Shown here: piece after piece, positions 8,732 to 17,201 of the stretch
Numbering within the stretch: the stretch's first letter is position 1
Layout: each line of letters starts with the position of its first letter
Source: an uncultured Eggerthellaceae bacterium
GTDB taxonomy: Bacteria; Actinomycetota; Coriobacteriia; Coriobacteriales; Eggerthellaceae
Length of the DNA stretch: 64,000 nucleotides
Reading direction: 5' to 3'
Assembly: GCA_910588985.1 (NCBI GenBank)
Contig: CAJURO010000003.1
Location: forward strand, 11,014 to 75,013
The notes under the pieces: model-generated
The model's input: only the letters and a program-made list of their open reading frames with translations
Databases searched by the model: none
Told to the model about the DNA's origin: nothing
Position numbers and translations under genes: made by a program

Positions 8732-9819
8732 TGGATCGTGTTAGACAGAGTGCTCCACAACTTGCTCAGATCATTCCCTATGATCCCAAGTACATCCCTG
8801 CCGAGGCATATATGTCGGCAAATGAGAATCCTCATGATGTTGACGAGGATGTTCGTCGCGCCATCGAGAGGCGCATCAAGAACGTCGAGCTGAATCGTTA
8901 TCCTGATCCGCTTGCTAATGAGCTTCGTGATGCCATCGCTGAAGCGAATGGGCTCGATCGTGATTGGGTGCTCATTGGCAATGGGGGAGACGAGCTTCTC
9001 TTCGATACCGCTCTTGCGTGGGGTGGCCCTGGTAGGACGTTCTTGAACATGCCTCCAACATTCTCGGTTTACGAGGCGAATGCCCGCCTGCTCAACACCA
9101 CGGTCCTCGAAGTGCCGCGCGATCGCGAGAACGAGTACGCTATTGATGAGGAGCGCGTTCTTGAGCTTATGTCAGGTCCTACATCAGAGGTTGACTTCAC
9201 CATCATCTCCAATCCGAACAATCCTACAGGTCTCATGACCTCGTTCGAGTTCCTTGAGAAGCTTCTGGCTTCAACAGATGCGCTCGTCATGGTCGATGAA
9301 GCCTATTTTGAGTTCTCGCGCCAAACGATGCGCCCTCATCTTGAGGCTCATAAGAATCTTGTGATCCTGCGTACGTTCTCAAAGGCATTCTCTCTTGCTG
9401 GTGTGCGCCTTGGCTATATCTTGGCTCATCCTGAGGTGATCGATGAGTACAAGAAGGTTCGCCAGCCTTATTCTGTCGATGCGGTCAGCCAAGCGATCGG
9501 CTCAGTTGTTTACGAGCATCGCAGCACATTCGTGCCTGCTATCGATGAGATCATATCCGAGCGCGATCGCATGTATGAAGCGCTTCGGGTCATACCAGGT
9601 GTCATGCCCTATAAGAGCCAGTCGAATTGGCTGCTCTTCAAGATGACAGATGCTGGGCAAGCGTGGGAAGCTCTCTATGAAGCAGGTGTCCTTGTTCGTG
9701 ATTTCTCGTCTGCTCCTGGGCTTGAAGGTACGTTGCGTGTTTCCGTTGGAACGAAAGAGCAGAATGATCGCTTTCTTCTTTGTTTGCGAGATTTCGCCCT
9801 CAGGAAACAAGAAGACTAG
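8731..9819 (+). CDS. hisC: Histidinol-phosphate aminotransferase
   Basis: A 362-residue PLP-dependent class I/II aminotransferase. It converts imidazole-acetol phosphate to histidinol phosphate. Motifs: IGNGGDELL, NPNNPTG, VDEAYFEF, and RTFSKAFSLAGVRLGY, which contains the Schiff-base lysine. The start is the ATG at 8731 that overlaps the last base of the hisD stop codon (TAATG), giving translational coupling; an open frame continues upstream inside hisD but has no family match. Confidence 0.94.
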   Translation: MDRVRQSAPQLAQIIPYDPKYIPAEAYMSANENPHDVDEDVRRAIERRIKNVELNRYPDPLANELRDAIAEANGLDRDWVLIGNGGDELLFDTALAWGGPGRTFLNMPPTFSVYEANARLLNTTVLEVPRDRENEYAIDEERVLELMSGPTSEVDFTIISNPNNPTGLMTSFEFLEKLLASTDALVMVDEAYFEFSRQTMRPHLEAHKNLVILRTFSKAFSLAGVRLGYILAHPEVIDEYKKVRQPYSVDAVSQAIGSVVYEHRSTFVPAIDEIISERDRMYEALRVIPGVMPYKSQSNWLLFKMTDAGQAWEALYEAGVLVRDFSSAPGLEGTLRVSVGTKEQNDRFLLCLRDFALRKQED

Positions 9820-9831
9820 AGGAGGTCATGC

Positions 9832-10425
9832 ATGGAAGAGAGAAGAAGCCATATCTCACGCAAGACCAAAGAGACTGATATCGTGCTCACGCTTTGCCTC
9901 GATGGCGAAGGGAGAGCTGAGATAGATACGGGAATTCCCTTCTTCGACCATATGCTCACCGCTTTTGCGCGTCATGGACTGATTGACCTTGCGGTGACAT
10001 GCTCGGGTGATGTCGAAGTCGATGGGCATCATAGCGTTGAAGATGTTGGCATCGTGCTCGGGTGTGCGCTTGCTGAGGCGCTTGGCGAAAAGCGTGGGAT
10101 CACTCGGTTCTCCGATGCAACCATCGTCATGGACGAAGCGCTTGTGATGTGCGCAATGGATATCTCAGGCAGGGGCGATCTGTATTGGGATATGGATATC
10201 CCAATCGGGGCTATCCTCACATTCGACACGCAACTGGCACGTGAATTCTTCGTTGCTGTTGCGAACAACGCTGGCATCAGCTTGCATCTGAAGCAATTTG
10301 CAGGTGAGAACGCGCATCATATCATCGAAGCAGCGTTCAAGTCGTTTGGACGCGCTTTGCGTGCTGCGATTGCGATCGATCCGCGAAGCGCGAATGAAAT
10401 CCCGACCACCAAGGGCACCCTGTGA
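9832..10425 (+). CDS. hisB: Imidazoleglycerol-phosphate dehydratase
   Basis: A 197-residue mono-functional HisB. Two metal-binding repeats are visible: FFDHMLTAFARHG with DGHHSVEDVGIVLG, and later NNAGISLHL with GENAHHIIEAAFKSFGRAL. It removes water from imidazoleglycerol phosphate. It lacks the histidinol-phosphatase domain found fused in enterobacteria. A strong GGAGG (9821-9825) precedes the ATG. It overlaps hisH by 4 bases (GTGA). Confidence 0.96.
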   Translation: MEERRSHISRKTKETDIVLTLCLDGEGRAEIDTGIPFFDHMLTAFARHGLIDLAVTCSGDVEVDGHHSVEDVGIVLGCALAEALGEKRGITRFSDATIVMDEALVMCAMDISGRGDLYWDMDIPIGAILTFDTQLAREFFVAVANNAGISLHLKQFAGENAHHIIEAAFKSFGRALRAAIAIDPRSANEIPTTKGTL

Positions 10426-11075
10426 TAGCGATCGTCGATTACAAGAAGGGCAACATCAAGTCTGTCGAGCGCGCGTTCGTGCGAAGTGGAGCTGACGTCG
10501 TTGTGACAGATCAGCCGAGCGAGGTCGCGATGTGCGATGCGATCGTGCTGCCAGGGGTTGGTGCGTTCACAGACGCGATGGAGACGCTCTCATCGTGTGG
10601 GCTGGCCGAGCAGATCATGCATGACGTGAAGGCAGGCAAGCCATTTCTTGGCATATGCCTCGGACAGCATCTTATGTATGAAGCAGGTGTCGAGCATGCT
10701 CACAGCGATATTCCAACACAAGGTCTTGGCATCATTCCTGGCACAGTCGAGGCGCTTCCTCGGAAAGATGCGCAAGGGGCGAGGTATAAGGTGCCTCACG
10801 TTGGCTGGAACACGATAGAACCAATCGGTACAAACGTAGATTTCTCTCGATGCCCTTTGCTTGAGGGTATCGAACCAGGATCCTTCTTCTACTTCACGCA
10901 TAGCTACGCTGTCCCTTGTTCTGGAGCTGATATCGCGCATACGAGGCATTCGGTGCCTTTTCCGAGCGTGGTGGGCGCGGGTTGTGCCTATGGGGTTCAG
11001 TTTCATCCCGAGAAGAGCTCGGAGGCGGGGGCTCGGCTCATAGAGAATTTCGTGCATATCGTAAGCGAGGTGTGA
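10422..11075 (+). CDS. hisH: Imidazole glycerol phosphate synthase, glutaminase subunit
   Basis: A 217-residue class I glutamine amidotransferase. It hydrolyses glutamine and feeds ammonia to HisF. The nucleophile motif FLGICLGQHLMY holds the catalytic Cys, and GVQFHPEKSSEAG holds the His-Glu pair of the triad. VLPGVGAFTDAM forms the oxyanion region. Start is GTG 10422, overlapping the hisB stop. The C-terminal partner HisF is encoded two genes downstream. Confidence 0.95.
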   Translation: MIAIVDYKKGNIKSVERAFVRSGADVVVTDQPSEVAMCDAIVLPGVGAFTDAMETLSSCGLAEQIMHDVKAGKPFLGICLGQHLMYEAGVEHAHSDIPTQGLGIIPGTVEALPRKDAQGARYKVPHVGWNTIEPIGTNVDFSRCPLLEGIEPGSFFYFTHSYAVPCSGADIAHTRHSVPFPSVVGAGCAYGVQFHPEKSSEAGARLIENFVHIVSEV

Positions 11076-11076
11076 G

Positions 11077-11877
11077 ATGTATCTTCTTCCTGCGATCGAC
11101 CTTTTGGGCGGCAAAGCGGTCAGGCTGCTCGGAGGCGATTATGACAAGGTGACGGTCTACAACGATGATCCTGTCTTGCAAGCTCAGCTCTTTGAGGAGG
11201 CTGGGGCAACATGGCTGCATATTGTCGATCTTGATGGAGCGCGATTAGGCGAGTCGAAGAATTATGAGTGCATCTCGAAGATCGTCCGCTCAACAAGCCT
11301 GCATATCGAGGTCGGAGGCGGTATTCGCGATCTTGAGGCTGCGAAGCGCATGCTTGATACAGGGATCGATCGAGTCATCTTAGGAACTGCGCTTGTGAAG
11401 GATCCTGAAGGATCGCAGCGCATGCTCGAAGAGCTCGGGGCGCCTTCTGTTGTTTGCGGTGTTGACGCACGAGCGGGGGATGTCAAGGTCGAAGGTTGGG
11501 TCGAGGGGGCAGAGCTTGATGCTCTTTCGTTGGCAAGGTCTCTTAAGGATGTTGGATTCGAGCACCTTGTCTATACGGATATCGCACGTGACGGCATGCA
11601 AACAGGCATAGCTAGCGCTGCCTATGTCGAGATGTACCAATCATTTGGAAATCCTGTGATCGCAAGCGGTGGAATTGCATCGCTTGCCGACATCGAGGAG
11701 CTTTCGCGGGTATCACAAGCGATCGAAGGCGTCATCGTGGGACGCGCTCTCTACGAGCGTAACTTCACGCTTCAAGATGCGGCAGCGCTTTGCGATGGGA
11801 CGCTCGTTCGAGATGATGATCATCTTCACGAGCTTGAAGCGCCTCTTACCAGAGAAGATCTTGAAGGGAATGCCTAA
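11077..11877 (+). CDS. hisA: ProFAR isomerase
   Basis: A 266-residue (beta-alpha)8 barrel. It opens ProFAR to PRFAR, the substrate of HisF-HisH. Typical segments: [15 protein letters not shown] near the N terminus with the catalytic Asp, [18 protein letters not shown], and [13 protein letters not shown] with the second catalytic Asp, then [16 protein letters not shown]. In some Actinobacteria this enzyme also serves tryptophan synthesis (PriA); nothing in the sequence alone settles that here. GAGGTG of the hisH end serves as ribosome-binding site. Confidence 0.94.
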   Translation: MYLLPAIDLLGGKAVRLLGGDYDKVTVYNDDPVLQAQLFEEAGATWLHIVDLDGARLGESKNYECISKIVRSTSLHIEVGGGIRDLEAAKRMLDTGIDRVILGTALVKDPEGSQRMLEELGAPSVVCGVDARAGDVKVEGWVEGAELDALSLARSLKDVGFEHLVYTDIARDGMQTGIASAAYVEMYQSFGNPVIASGGIASLADIEELSRVSQAIEGVIVGRALYERNFTLQDAAALCDGTLVRDDDHLHELEAPLTREDLEGNA

Positions 11878-11878
11878 G

Positions 11879-12643
11879 ATGCTCACGAAGCGTGTCATTC
11901 CTTGCCTTGATGTCAAAGATGGCCGTGTCGTCAAAGGCGTTAACTTCGTTGGTCTCAAGGATGCGGGAGACCCTATCGAGCTTGCCACGCGCTATGACGA
12001 TGAAGGTGCTGATGAGATCATCTTCCTTGATATCACAGCAACGAGCGATGAACGCACAACGACGATTGACCTTGCTTCACGTGCCTCCACTGACCTCAGG
12101 CTCCCTTACACCGTTGGTGGTGGATTCCGAAGCGTTGATGATGTTCGTACCATGATCGCTGTTGGAGCTGACAAGGTGTCACTGAATTCAGCAGCAGTGA
12201 AAGATCCTTCGCTTATCACGGTGTGCGCGCGTGCGTTCGGCACACAGGCGGTCATCGTTGCAATAGATGCGAAGCAGGTTGCAGGCAATCCCAATAAATG
12301 GGAGGTCTACACGAAGGGTGGTCGCACCAATACGGGGCTTGACGTGGTGGCTTGGGCACAAGCAGCTGCTCGAGCAGGCGCGGGAGAGATCCTGCTGACA
12401 AGCATGGACCGCGATGGGTCACGTGAAGGTTTTGACTGTGCGCTCACACGAGCTGTCGCGCGAGTGGTGGAGATCCCTGTGATCGCAAGCGGTGGCGTTG
12501 GTGCACTCGAGCATTTCTCTGAAGGCATCATCGAAGGCGAGGCCGATGCAGTCCTTGCGGCTAGCGTCTTTCATTATGGTGAATTCACGATCCGCGAGGT
12601 CAAAGAGAGCATGGCTGCACAAGGTATCCCTGTTCGGCTCTAA
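11879..12643 (+). CDS. hisF: Imidazole glycerol phosphate synthase, cyclase subunit
   Basis: A 254-residue barrel starting [20 protein letters not shown], which holds the first catalytic Asp. Later [15 protein letters not shown] holds the second one, and [13 protein letters not shown] is a phosphate-binding loop. With HisH it makes imidazoleglycerol phosphate and AICAR. ATG 11879 is 9 bases after GAAGGGA (11863-11869); a closer ATG at 11870 abuts that site and is unlikely. It begins one base after the hisA stop. Confidence 0.95.
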   Translation: MLTKRVIPCLDVKDGRVVKGVNFVGLKDAGDPIELATRYDDEGADEIIFLDITATSDERTTTIDLASRASTDLRLPYTVGGGFRSVDDVRTMIAVGADKVSLNSAAVKDPSLITVCARAFGTQAVIVAIDAKQVAGNPNKWEVYTKGGRTNTGLDVVAWAQAAARAGAGEILLTSMDRDGSREGFDCALTRAVARVVEIPVIASGGVGALEHFSEGIIEGEADAVLAASVFHYGEFTIREVKESMAAQGIPVRL

Positions 12644-12698
12644 GAGACACTTTGAATCGAAAGGCATCTGCTCTACACAACTGCAAGAGGATTGATAT

Positions 12699-12717
12699 CT
12701 CATATATTCGATATGAG
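12699..12717 (+). repeat. Small hairpin between hisF and hisI
   Basis: CTCATAT and ATATGAG form a perfect 7-base stem with loop ATTCG in the 94-base hisF-hisI gap, the largest gap within the his operon. No T-run follows. It may be an mRNA processing or stabilising hairpin, or part of an operator for hisI. Confidence 0.4.
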
Positions 12718-12737
12718 CAACAAGAAGGGGAGAGTGC

Positions 12738-13058
12738 GTGGATATTGCAAGCTTAACCTATAACGAAGCTGGTCTCATACCTTGCATCGTGCAGGATGTC
12801 GATACACGCGAGGTCCTCATGATGGCTTGGATGAATGAGGAGGCGCTTCGCCTTACCCTTGAGACGAAGCAGATGGTGTTCTGGTCGCGGAGCCGCTCAG
12901 AGATATGGCACAAGGGTGCAACGAGCGGTAACGTCCAAGATCTGCAAGAGATTCGCTATGATTGCGATGCCGATACGCTCCTTGCATTCGTGAAACCCGC
13001 AGGTCCTGCCTGCCATACAGGAAGCATAAGCTGTTTCTTCCGCTCGCTTACTTCTTGA
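12738..13058 (+). CDS. hisI: Phosphoribosyl-AMP cyclohydrolase
   Basis: A 106-residue stand-alone PRA-CH, which opens the adenine ring of PR-AMP. The signature [35 protein letters not shown] and YDCDADTLL with the later GPACHTG gives the zinc-ligand Cys and His residues. No HisE (pyrophosphohydrolase) domain is fused, and no hisE lies in the window. The start is GTG 12738 after AAGGGGAGA. Its 3' end overlaps the convergent MFS gene by 11 bases. Confidence 0.94.
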   Translation: MDIASLTYNEAGLIPCIVQDVDTREVLMMAWMNEEALRLTLETKQMVFWSRSRSEIWHKGATSGNVQDLQEIRYDCDADTLLAFVKPAGPACHTGSISCFFRSLTS

Positions 13059-14376
13059 TGCCGCCTTGCGGAGCCTTCTCTTTTGGATAGCAGAGAAGAG
13101 CGCTCAAAAAGGCAACGACCATGCAAACGCTGACGCAGATGCATACGGCTCCAAAGCCAACCATGCTTCCCAAGAAACCCCAGAGCACTGAGAGAAGGCC
13201 GTTTGCCACATCGATGCTCAGCTGGAAAAGGCCATTGGTGGCTCCCCACCGATCCTTGGGGCTCATCTTGACGGCAACGGCTTGATTGATCGGAATGCCA
13301 AGGCCCATGCAGACCCCAAAGGGTACTCCAGCAAAATAGAAGAGCATGCTTGATATCTCTCCGTTGGGCATCAAGCTTGTGAAAAAGAGGCACGCAAAAG
13401 CGATGACGCCAGCCCCAGCGCTTACTCCCATGATCGCAAGCGCTGGGGCACTGTCCATGAATTTGCCCGAGATAAGCCTGATGACGATCATGACGATCGC
13501 GCATATCGTGTAGTACAACCCAGAGTTTGAAACACCTATTGAACTTCCGAATACACCCATGTAGAAGATGTTGAATGAGAACCCTGCGCAAAGGAATGCA
13601 ACAGGGATAGCGCCATGGAGTGCCTTCGGTTCGAATATCTTCAAGAGCGCGTGCGCGACCCTTCCGCGACTTTTGCCCTCTTCTGCGATCGTCTCTTTCG
13701 TCTCGCCATCGAGCCTGTTATCTTCATCAAAGCGTATGCGATATCCACAGGTAGCAGGAAGGCTCTCGGGATCTTTCTCGTAGCGAATGAAAAGGCTCAA
13801 GGTAAGCGCGATGATGGAGCATGCCATGCATCCAAGGTAGAAATTGCTCGGCGGATCAGTGGAAACAAGGAAGATGGCAAGCGCAGGGCCAATGGCCATT
13901 GAGATTGCTTGGCCTAACCCATAATACCCAATGCCTTCTCCTAGGCGTGAGAGGGGAAGCACGTCAGCGGCGGCAGTGGCAAGCGCAGTCGTTGCTGCAG
14001 AGAAGCCAGCACCCTGGAGGGCTCGCCAAAGCAGAAACGCGAAGCCCTCATTCGCAAGAAGGGGGCCAAAGGATCCGCAGAGCATGATAGCTGCGCCAAC
14101 GCAGATCACGATCTGCCGACCACGCATGTCGGTCAAAGGGCCAGATAAGAGACGCGCAATAGCAGCAGCTACTGAGAAGCAGAGCGCGCCGATACCTGCA
14201 AGCCATACCTCGCCGCCGATGCGCTCAAGATAGACTGATGTTCCCGCATTCGTGCCTTGCCCTACGAGGAATGTGCAGAGCGTTGTGCAGAGGATGACTA
14301 TGAAGATAGGGCTGGCAAGCGATTCGCGTTGCCTTCGTGTATCCGAGCCTGTCTCCTTGATCCGCTCATCCCTCAT
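13048..14376 (-). CDS. MFS transporter
   Basis: A 442-residue major facilitator protein with about 12 membrane segments and a central charged loop ([20 protein letters not shown]...). The loop between segments 2 and 3 reads [10 protein letters not shown], the MFS motif A form. It resembles drug/metabolite exporters of the DHA group, but the substrate cannot be told. Its start overlaps the end of menG by 4 bases (ATGA), so the two are co-transcribed; no functional link to menaquinone is evident. Confidence 0.82.
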   Translation of the reverse strand: MRDERIKETGSDTRRQRESLASPIFIVILCTTLCTFLVGQGTNAGTSVYLERIGGEVWLAGIGALCFSVAAAIARLLSGPLTDMRGRQIVICVGAAIMLCGSFGPLLANEGFAFLLWRALQGAGFSAATTALATAAADVLPLSRLGEGIGYYGLGQAISMAIGPALAIFLVSTDPPSNFYLGCMACSIIALTLSLFIRYEKDPESLPATCGYRIRFDEDNRLDGETKETIAEEGKSRGRVAHALLKIFEPKALHGAIPVAFLCAGFSFNIFYMGVFGSSIGVSNSGLYYTICAIVMIVIRLISGKFMDSAPALAIMGVSAGAGVIAFACLFFTSLMPNGEISSMLFYFAGVPFGVCMGLGIPINQAVAVKMSPKDRWGATNGLFQLSIDVANGLLSVLWGFLGSMVGFGAVCICVSVCMVVAFLSALLCYPKEKAPQGGIKK

Positions 14377-15119
14377 GAGCTTGGCTTCGTTCCCATATGT
14401 ATGGCAGCGATGCCACCGGTAAGGTCAGTCCAAGAGACATCCTCGAATCCCGCATCTTCGAACATCTTTGCAAGGCTTTCTTGATTTGGGAAGGCTTTTA
14501 TGGAATTTGCCAGATACACGAACCCAGACCTGTCATGCGTGATGATACCACCCCAAAAGGGGATCATGTGTGTGAGATAGAAGCGATAGAGGGCACGCCA
14601 TATCCTGTTCTTTGGTGTGGAAAACTCCAGGCAGAGAATGGTGCCACCTGGTCTAAGGACCCGATACATCTCCGCAAGGGCTTGCTCGCGACGAGGCATG
14701 TTGCGGATGCCGTAGGCAACAGTGAGAACATCGCACATCTCATCGGGAAGCGCCATATCTTGAGCATCGACGACAGCAAACTCGACAGGAACGCCATCGG
14801 AAGCCCCTTCATCCATGTGGATGCGCGCTACCTCGAGCATCTCTGGAACAAGGTCGGTGCAATGGATCCTTGCGGGGTGCTTCTTCTGTGCGATGGCAAA
14901 GGAGATGTCTCCCGTGCCGCCCGCCACATCAAGCACGACCGACTCATGTGTCACAGGAGCCTTTCGCACAAGCGCATCGATCCATGCTCGGTAAGCACCA
15001 AAGCTTGAGATGGCATTGAACCGCTCATACTTCTTGGCAATGCTTGCAAAGATGCTCTTGACCTTCTTGGTAGAAAGCTCGCTCGGAGCTTCTCGTCCGC
15101 TTTCTGTATCGATGCTCAC
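14373..15119 (-). CDS. menG: Demethylmenaquinone methyltransferase
   Basis: A 248-residue UbiE/MenG-family SAM methyltransferase. Motif I is VLDVAGGTGDISFAI; the family signature YGIRNMPRREQALAEMYRVL and the later REQ/GGTILCLEFSTPK and RFYLTHMIPFWGG stretches are present. It would put the final methyl group on menaquinone, or on ubiquinone precursors in proteobacteria; menaquinone is expected in this lineage. The start is GTG 15119 with GAAGGGA about 8 bases upstream. Residues 1-30 form a longer, charged N terminus than in most homologues. Confidence 0.9.
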   Translation of the reverse strand: MSIDTESGREAPSELSTKKVKSIFASIAKKYERFNAISSFGAYRAWIDALVRKAPVTHESVVLDVAGGTGDISFAIAQKKHPARIHCTDLVPEMLEVARIHMDEGASDGVPVEFAVVDAQDMALPDEMCDVLTVAYGIRNMPRREQALAEMYRVLRPGGTILCLEFSTPKNRIWRALYRFYLTHMIPFWGGIITHDRSGFVYLANSIKAFPNQESLAKMFEDAGFEDVSWTDLTGGIAAIHMGTKPSS

Positions 15120-15149
15120 GCAGTTCCCTTCATCTAATGTTCACTCTAT

Positions 15150-15158
15150 ATGGTAGCA
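15150..15158 (-). promoter_or_regulatory. Extended -10 promoter for menG-MFS
   Basis: On the minus strand TGCTACCAT fits TGnTAnnnT, about 30 bases before the menG GTG. No clear -35. Confidence 0.4.
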
Positions 15159-15178
15159 GCCAGAGATCGCATGATGCG

Positions 15179-15709
15179 TCAACCGAAGATCATCACATAG
15201 CCGATATGCGCCAGAATGAGGGCGAAGAGTGCTCCAGCAATAACATCTTTGAGGAAATGCACGCCAGAGAGCACGCGAATGAGAGCGAGCAAGACAGCAG
15301 AGACGAAGAGAACGCACATGAAGACATCGATGGGCAGCGACGTCCAGTTAAGGTGCTTCGCGAACGCAAGCCAACTTGCCGCTATCATGAACATGCAGAA
15401 AGCATGGCGCGAAGGGAACGATCGGCCTGTCTTATCGCATGTCAAGAGAGGGTCGTAGCTAAGCTTCACGAAGGGGCGCATCTCGTCAACCATGTAACGT
15501 AGCACGGTCACAAGGATGAACGAGCACCCTGGGACAACGATGCAGGGAAGAAGAAAATCCTGTTGCATAAGAGCTGCAAGCACGACAAGGAGGGGGTAGG
15601 ATACATACCCAAGTGCCGTCAAGGCACGATTGAGCGCTTGGATCAAACGAACAAGACCAGCATGATCACGTATGCTGTTAACAAGCGAAGGGTAATCTAT
15701 GAGGCCCAT
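15179..15709 (-). CDS. PAP2-family membrane phosphatase
   Basis: A 176-residue membrane protein with about five to six hydrophobic segments. The three phosphatase motifs are present: R..VDEMRP, FPSRHAF, and RVLSGVHFLKDV (Arg, His, Asp). Enzymes of this type remove phosphate from undecaprenyl pyrophosphate or phosphatidic-acid-like lipids on the outer face of the membrane. The substrate is not predictable; a role in undecaprenyl-phosphate recycling is a common assignment. It sits between dapL and menG on the same strand with gaps of about 59 bases on each side. Confidence 0.85.
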   Translation of the reverse strand: MGLIDYPSLVNSIRDHAGLVRLIQALNRALTALGYVSYPLLVVLAALMQQDFLLPCIVVPGCSFILVTVLRYMVDEMRPFVKLSYDPLLTCDKTGRSFPSRHAFCMFMIAASWLAFAKHLNWTSLPIDVFMCVLFVSAVLLALIRVLSGVHFLKDVIAGALFALILAHIGYVMIFG

Positions 15710-15768
15710 CGTCTATCTCCAAGGAGCGCAGAAGCGTGTTCTATCGTCCATACAGAGGAATGCATGCT

Positions 15769-16989
15769 CTATGAAAGCATGCGCCGAATGCGTGAAACCG
15801 CCTCTTTGGTTGCGGGACGCTCGCCAAAGCCAGTCAGACGGATGTAGCCTTCGCCTGCAGGACCGAACCCTGCGCCCGGCGTAGTGATGACATTCGCCTC
15901 CTCAAGCAGCCGATTGAAGAATTCCCAGCTACCAATACCCTCTGGTGTCTTGCACCAGACATAAGGGCTGTTGACAGCGCCGAAGACCTGCAGGCCGCAT
16001 TTCTCAAGGCCATCCTTTATGATGCGCGCATTCTCAAGATAGAAGCGAATCGTCTCTTCGATCTGGCGCTTGCCCTCCGAGGTGTAGATCGCTGACGCAC
16101 CCTTCTGGATGATATAAGAGGCTCCGTTGAATTTGGTTGATTGCCTTCGCAGCCACATCTCGTTCAGGCTCTGCCCTTGACGAACAAGATCATGCGGGAT
16201 GACGGTGTAACCACAGCGCATGCCTGTGAAGCCAGCAGTCTTCGAGAAGCTGCGAAACTCGATCGCACAGCTCTTCGCTCCCTCGATCTCGAAGATAGAA
16301 TGCGGGATGTCATCTTCGGTGATGAAGCGCTCGTATGCCGCATCGAACATGATGACTGCATCATTGTCGTTCGCATAATCAACCCAAGCCCTCAGTTGGT
16401 CGCGATCAAGCACGGTGCCTGTTGGGTTGTTGGGTGAGCAAAGATAGATGATATCCACGTGGATATCGGGAATGGCAGGGAAGAAGCCATTCTCTGCTGT
16501 TGTTGGCATATAGTGGATATTCGTCCAGGCCTCAGCGTCGACATCGTACTCGCCCGCGCGGCCTTCCATGGCATTGCTATCGACATACACTGGATACACA
16601 GGATCGCAGACCGCGATCTTGTTGTCCTTTGCGAAGATGTCGCCGATGTTGCCGCAATCGCTCTTGGCTCCATCAGAGATGAATATCTCATCAAGAGCGA
16701 TATCGACTCCACGAGCGCGGTAATCATGGTCACGGATCGCTTCGCGCAAGAAGTCATAACCCTCGTAGGGACCATATCCTTTGAGCGTCTCGGCTACTCC
16801 CTGCTCATCGACTGCCTCATGCATCGCCTCGATAACAGCAGGAACAAGCGGTTGGGTGACATCGCCGATCCCGAGCTTGATGAGAGAGGCATCTGGGTTT
16901 GCCTCTTGATAGGCTGCGGTACGTCGTGCGATCTCGGCGAAAAGATAGCTTCCAGGGAGCTTTTCAAAGTTCTTGTTGATCTGAGCCAT
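15769..16989 (-). CDS. dapL: LL-diaminopimelate aminotransferase
   Basis: A 406-residue PLP aminotransferase of the DapL group. It makes LL-diaminopimelate from tetrahydrodipicolinate in one step, bypassing DapD/C/E. Key segments: KLGIGDVTQPL, IFISDGAKSDCGNIGD, YLCSPNNPTGT, and FRSFSKTAGFTGMRCGY with the PLP lysine. ATG 16989 is chosen as the usual family start (MAQINKNFEKLPGSYLF) with AGAGGA upstream; the open frame reaches 17115 but that part looks non-coding. The route is known in plants, Chlamydiae and some bacteria. Confidence 0.94.
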   Translation of the reverse strand: MAQINKNFEKLPGSYLFAEIARRTAAYQEANPDASLIKLGIGDVTQPLVPAVIEAMHEAVDEQGVAETLKGYGPYEGYDFLREAIRDHDYRARGVDIALDEIFISDGAKSDCGNIGDIFAKDNKIAVCDPVYPVYVDSNAMEGRAGEYDVDAEAWTNIHYMPTTAENGFFPAIPDIHVDIIYLCSPNNPTGTVLDRDQLRAWVDYANDNDAVIMFDAAYERFITEDDIPHSIFEIEGAKSCAIEFRSFSKTAGFTGMRCGYTVIPHDLVRQGQSLNEMWLRRQSTKFNGASYIIQKGASAIYTSEGKRQIEETIRFYLENARIIKDGLEKCGLQVFGAVNSPYVWCKTPEGIGSWEFFNRLLEEANVITTPGAGFGPAGEGYIRLTGFGERPATKEAVSRIRRMLS

Positions 16990-17062
16990 CGTCCTCTTCT
17001 TCCTTATTGAGCCGACAAAGCCGTTAAGGCCTGACCTTTGGTGAAATCCTTTTCTCTGGTTC

Positions 17063-17071
17063 AGCATAGCA
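17063..17071 (-). promoter_or_regulatory. Extended -10 promoter for dapL
   Basis: TGCTATGCT on the minus strand fits TGnTAnnnT, about 70 bases before the dapL ATG. I see no terminator, T-box or lysine-riboswitch-like folding in the short leader. Confidence 0.4.
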
Positions 17072-17187
17072 AAAAGAAGGCGAAGAAAAAGACCAATGAA
17101 TGCTCTGCGGTTCATCTATGACAGGGGCGGGGGCAAGATCAGAGGCGAGGTGGCATGTTCGCGTGTTTTCAGATCATGGAGAGTGCG

Positions 17188-17193
17188 TATAAT
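17188..17193 (+). promoter_or_regulatory. TATAAT box directly before a radical-SAM gene
   Basis: A perfect TATAAT ends 8 bases before the ATG at 17202. A transcript from this site would begin about 2 bases before, or at, the start codon. No Shine-Dalgarno lies between the box and the ATG. Confidence 0.5.
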
Positions 17194-17201
17194 GATGAGC
17201 C

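Noticed and set aside
16990..17115. A 42-residue N-terminal extension of DapL
   Set aside because: The family starts at MAQINKNFEKLPGS with AGAGGA upstream; the extra part is atypical and holds the likely promoter.
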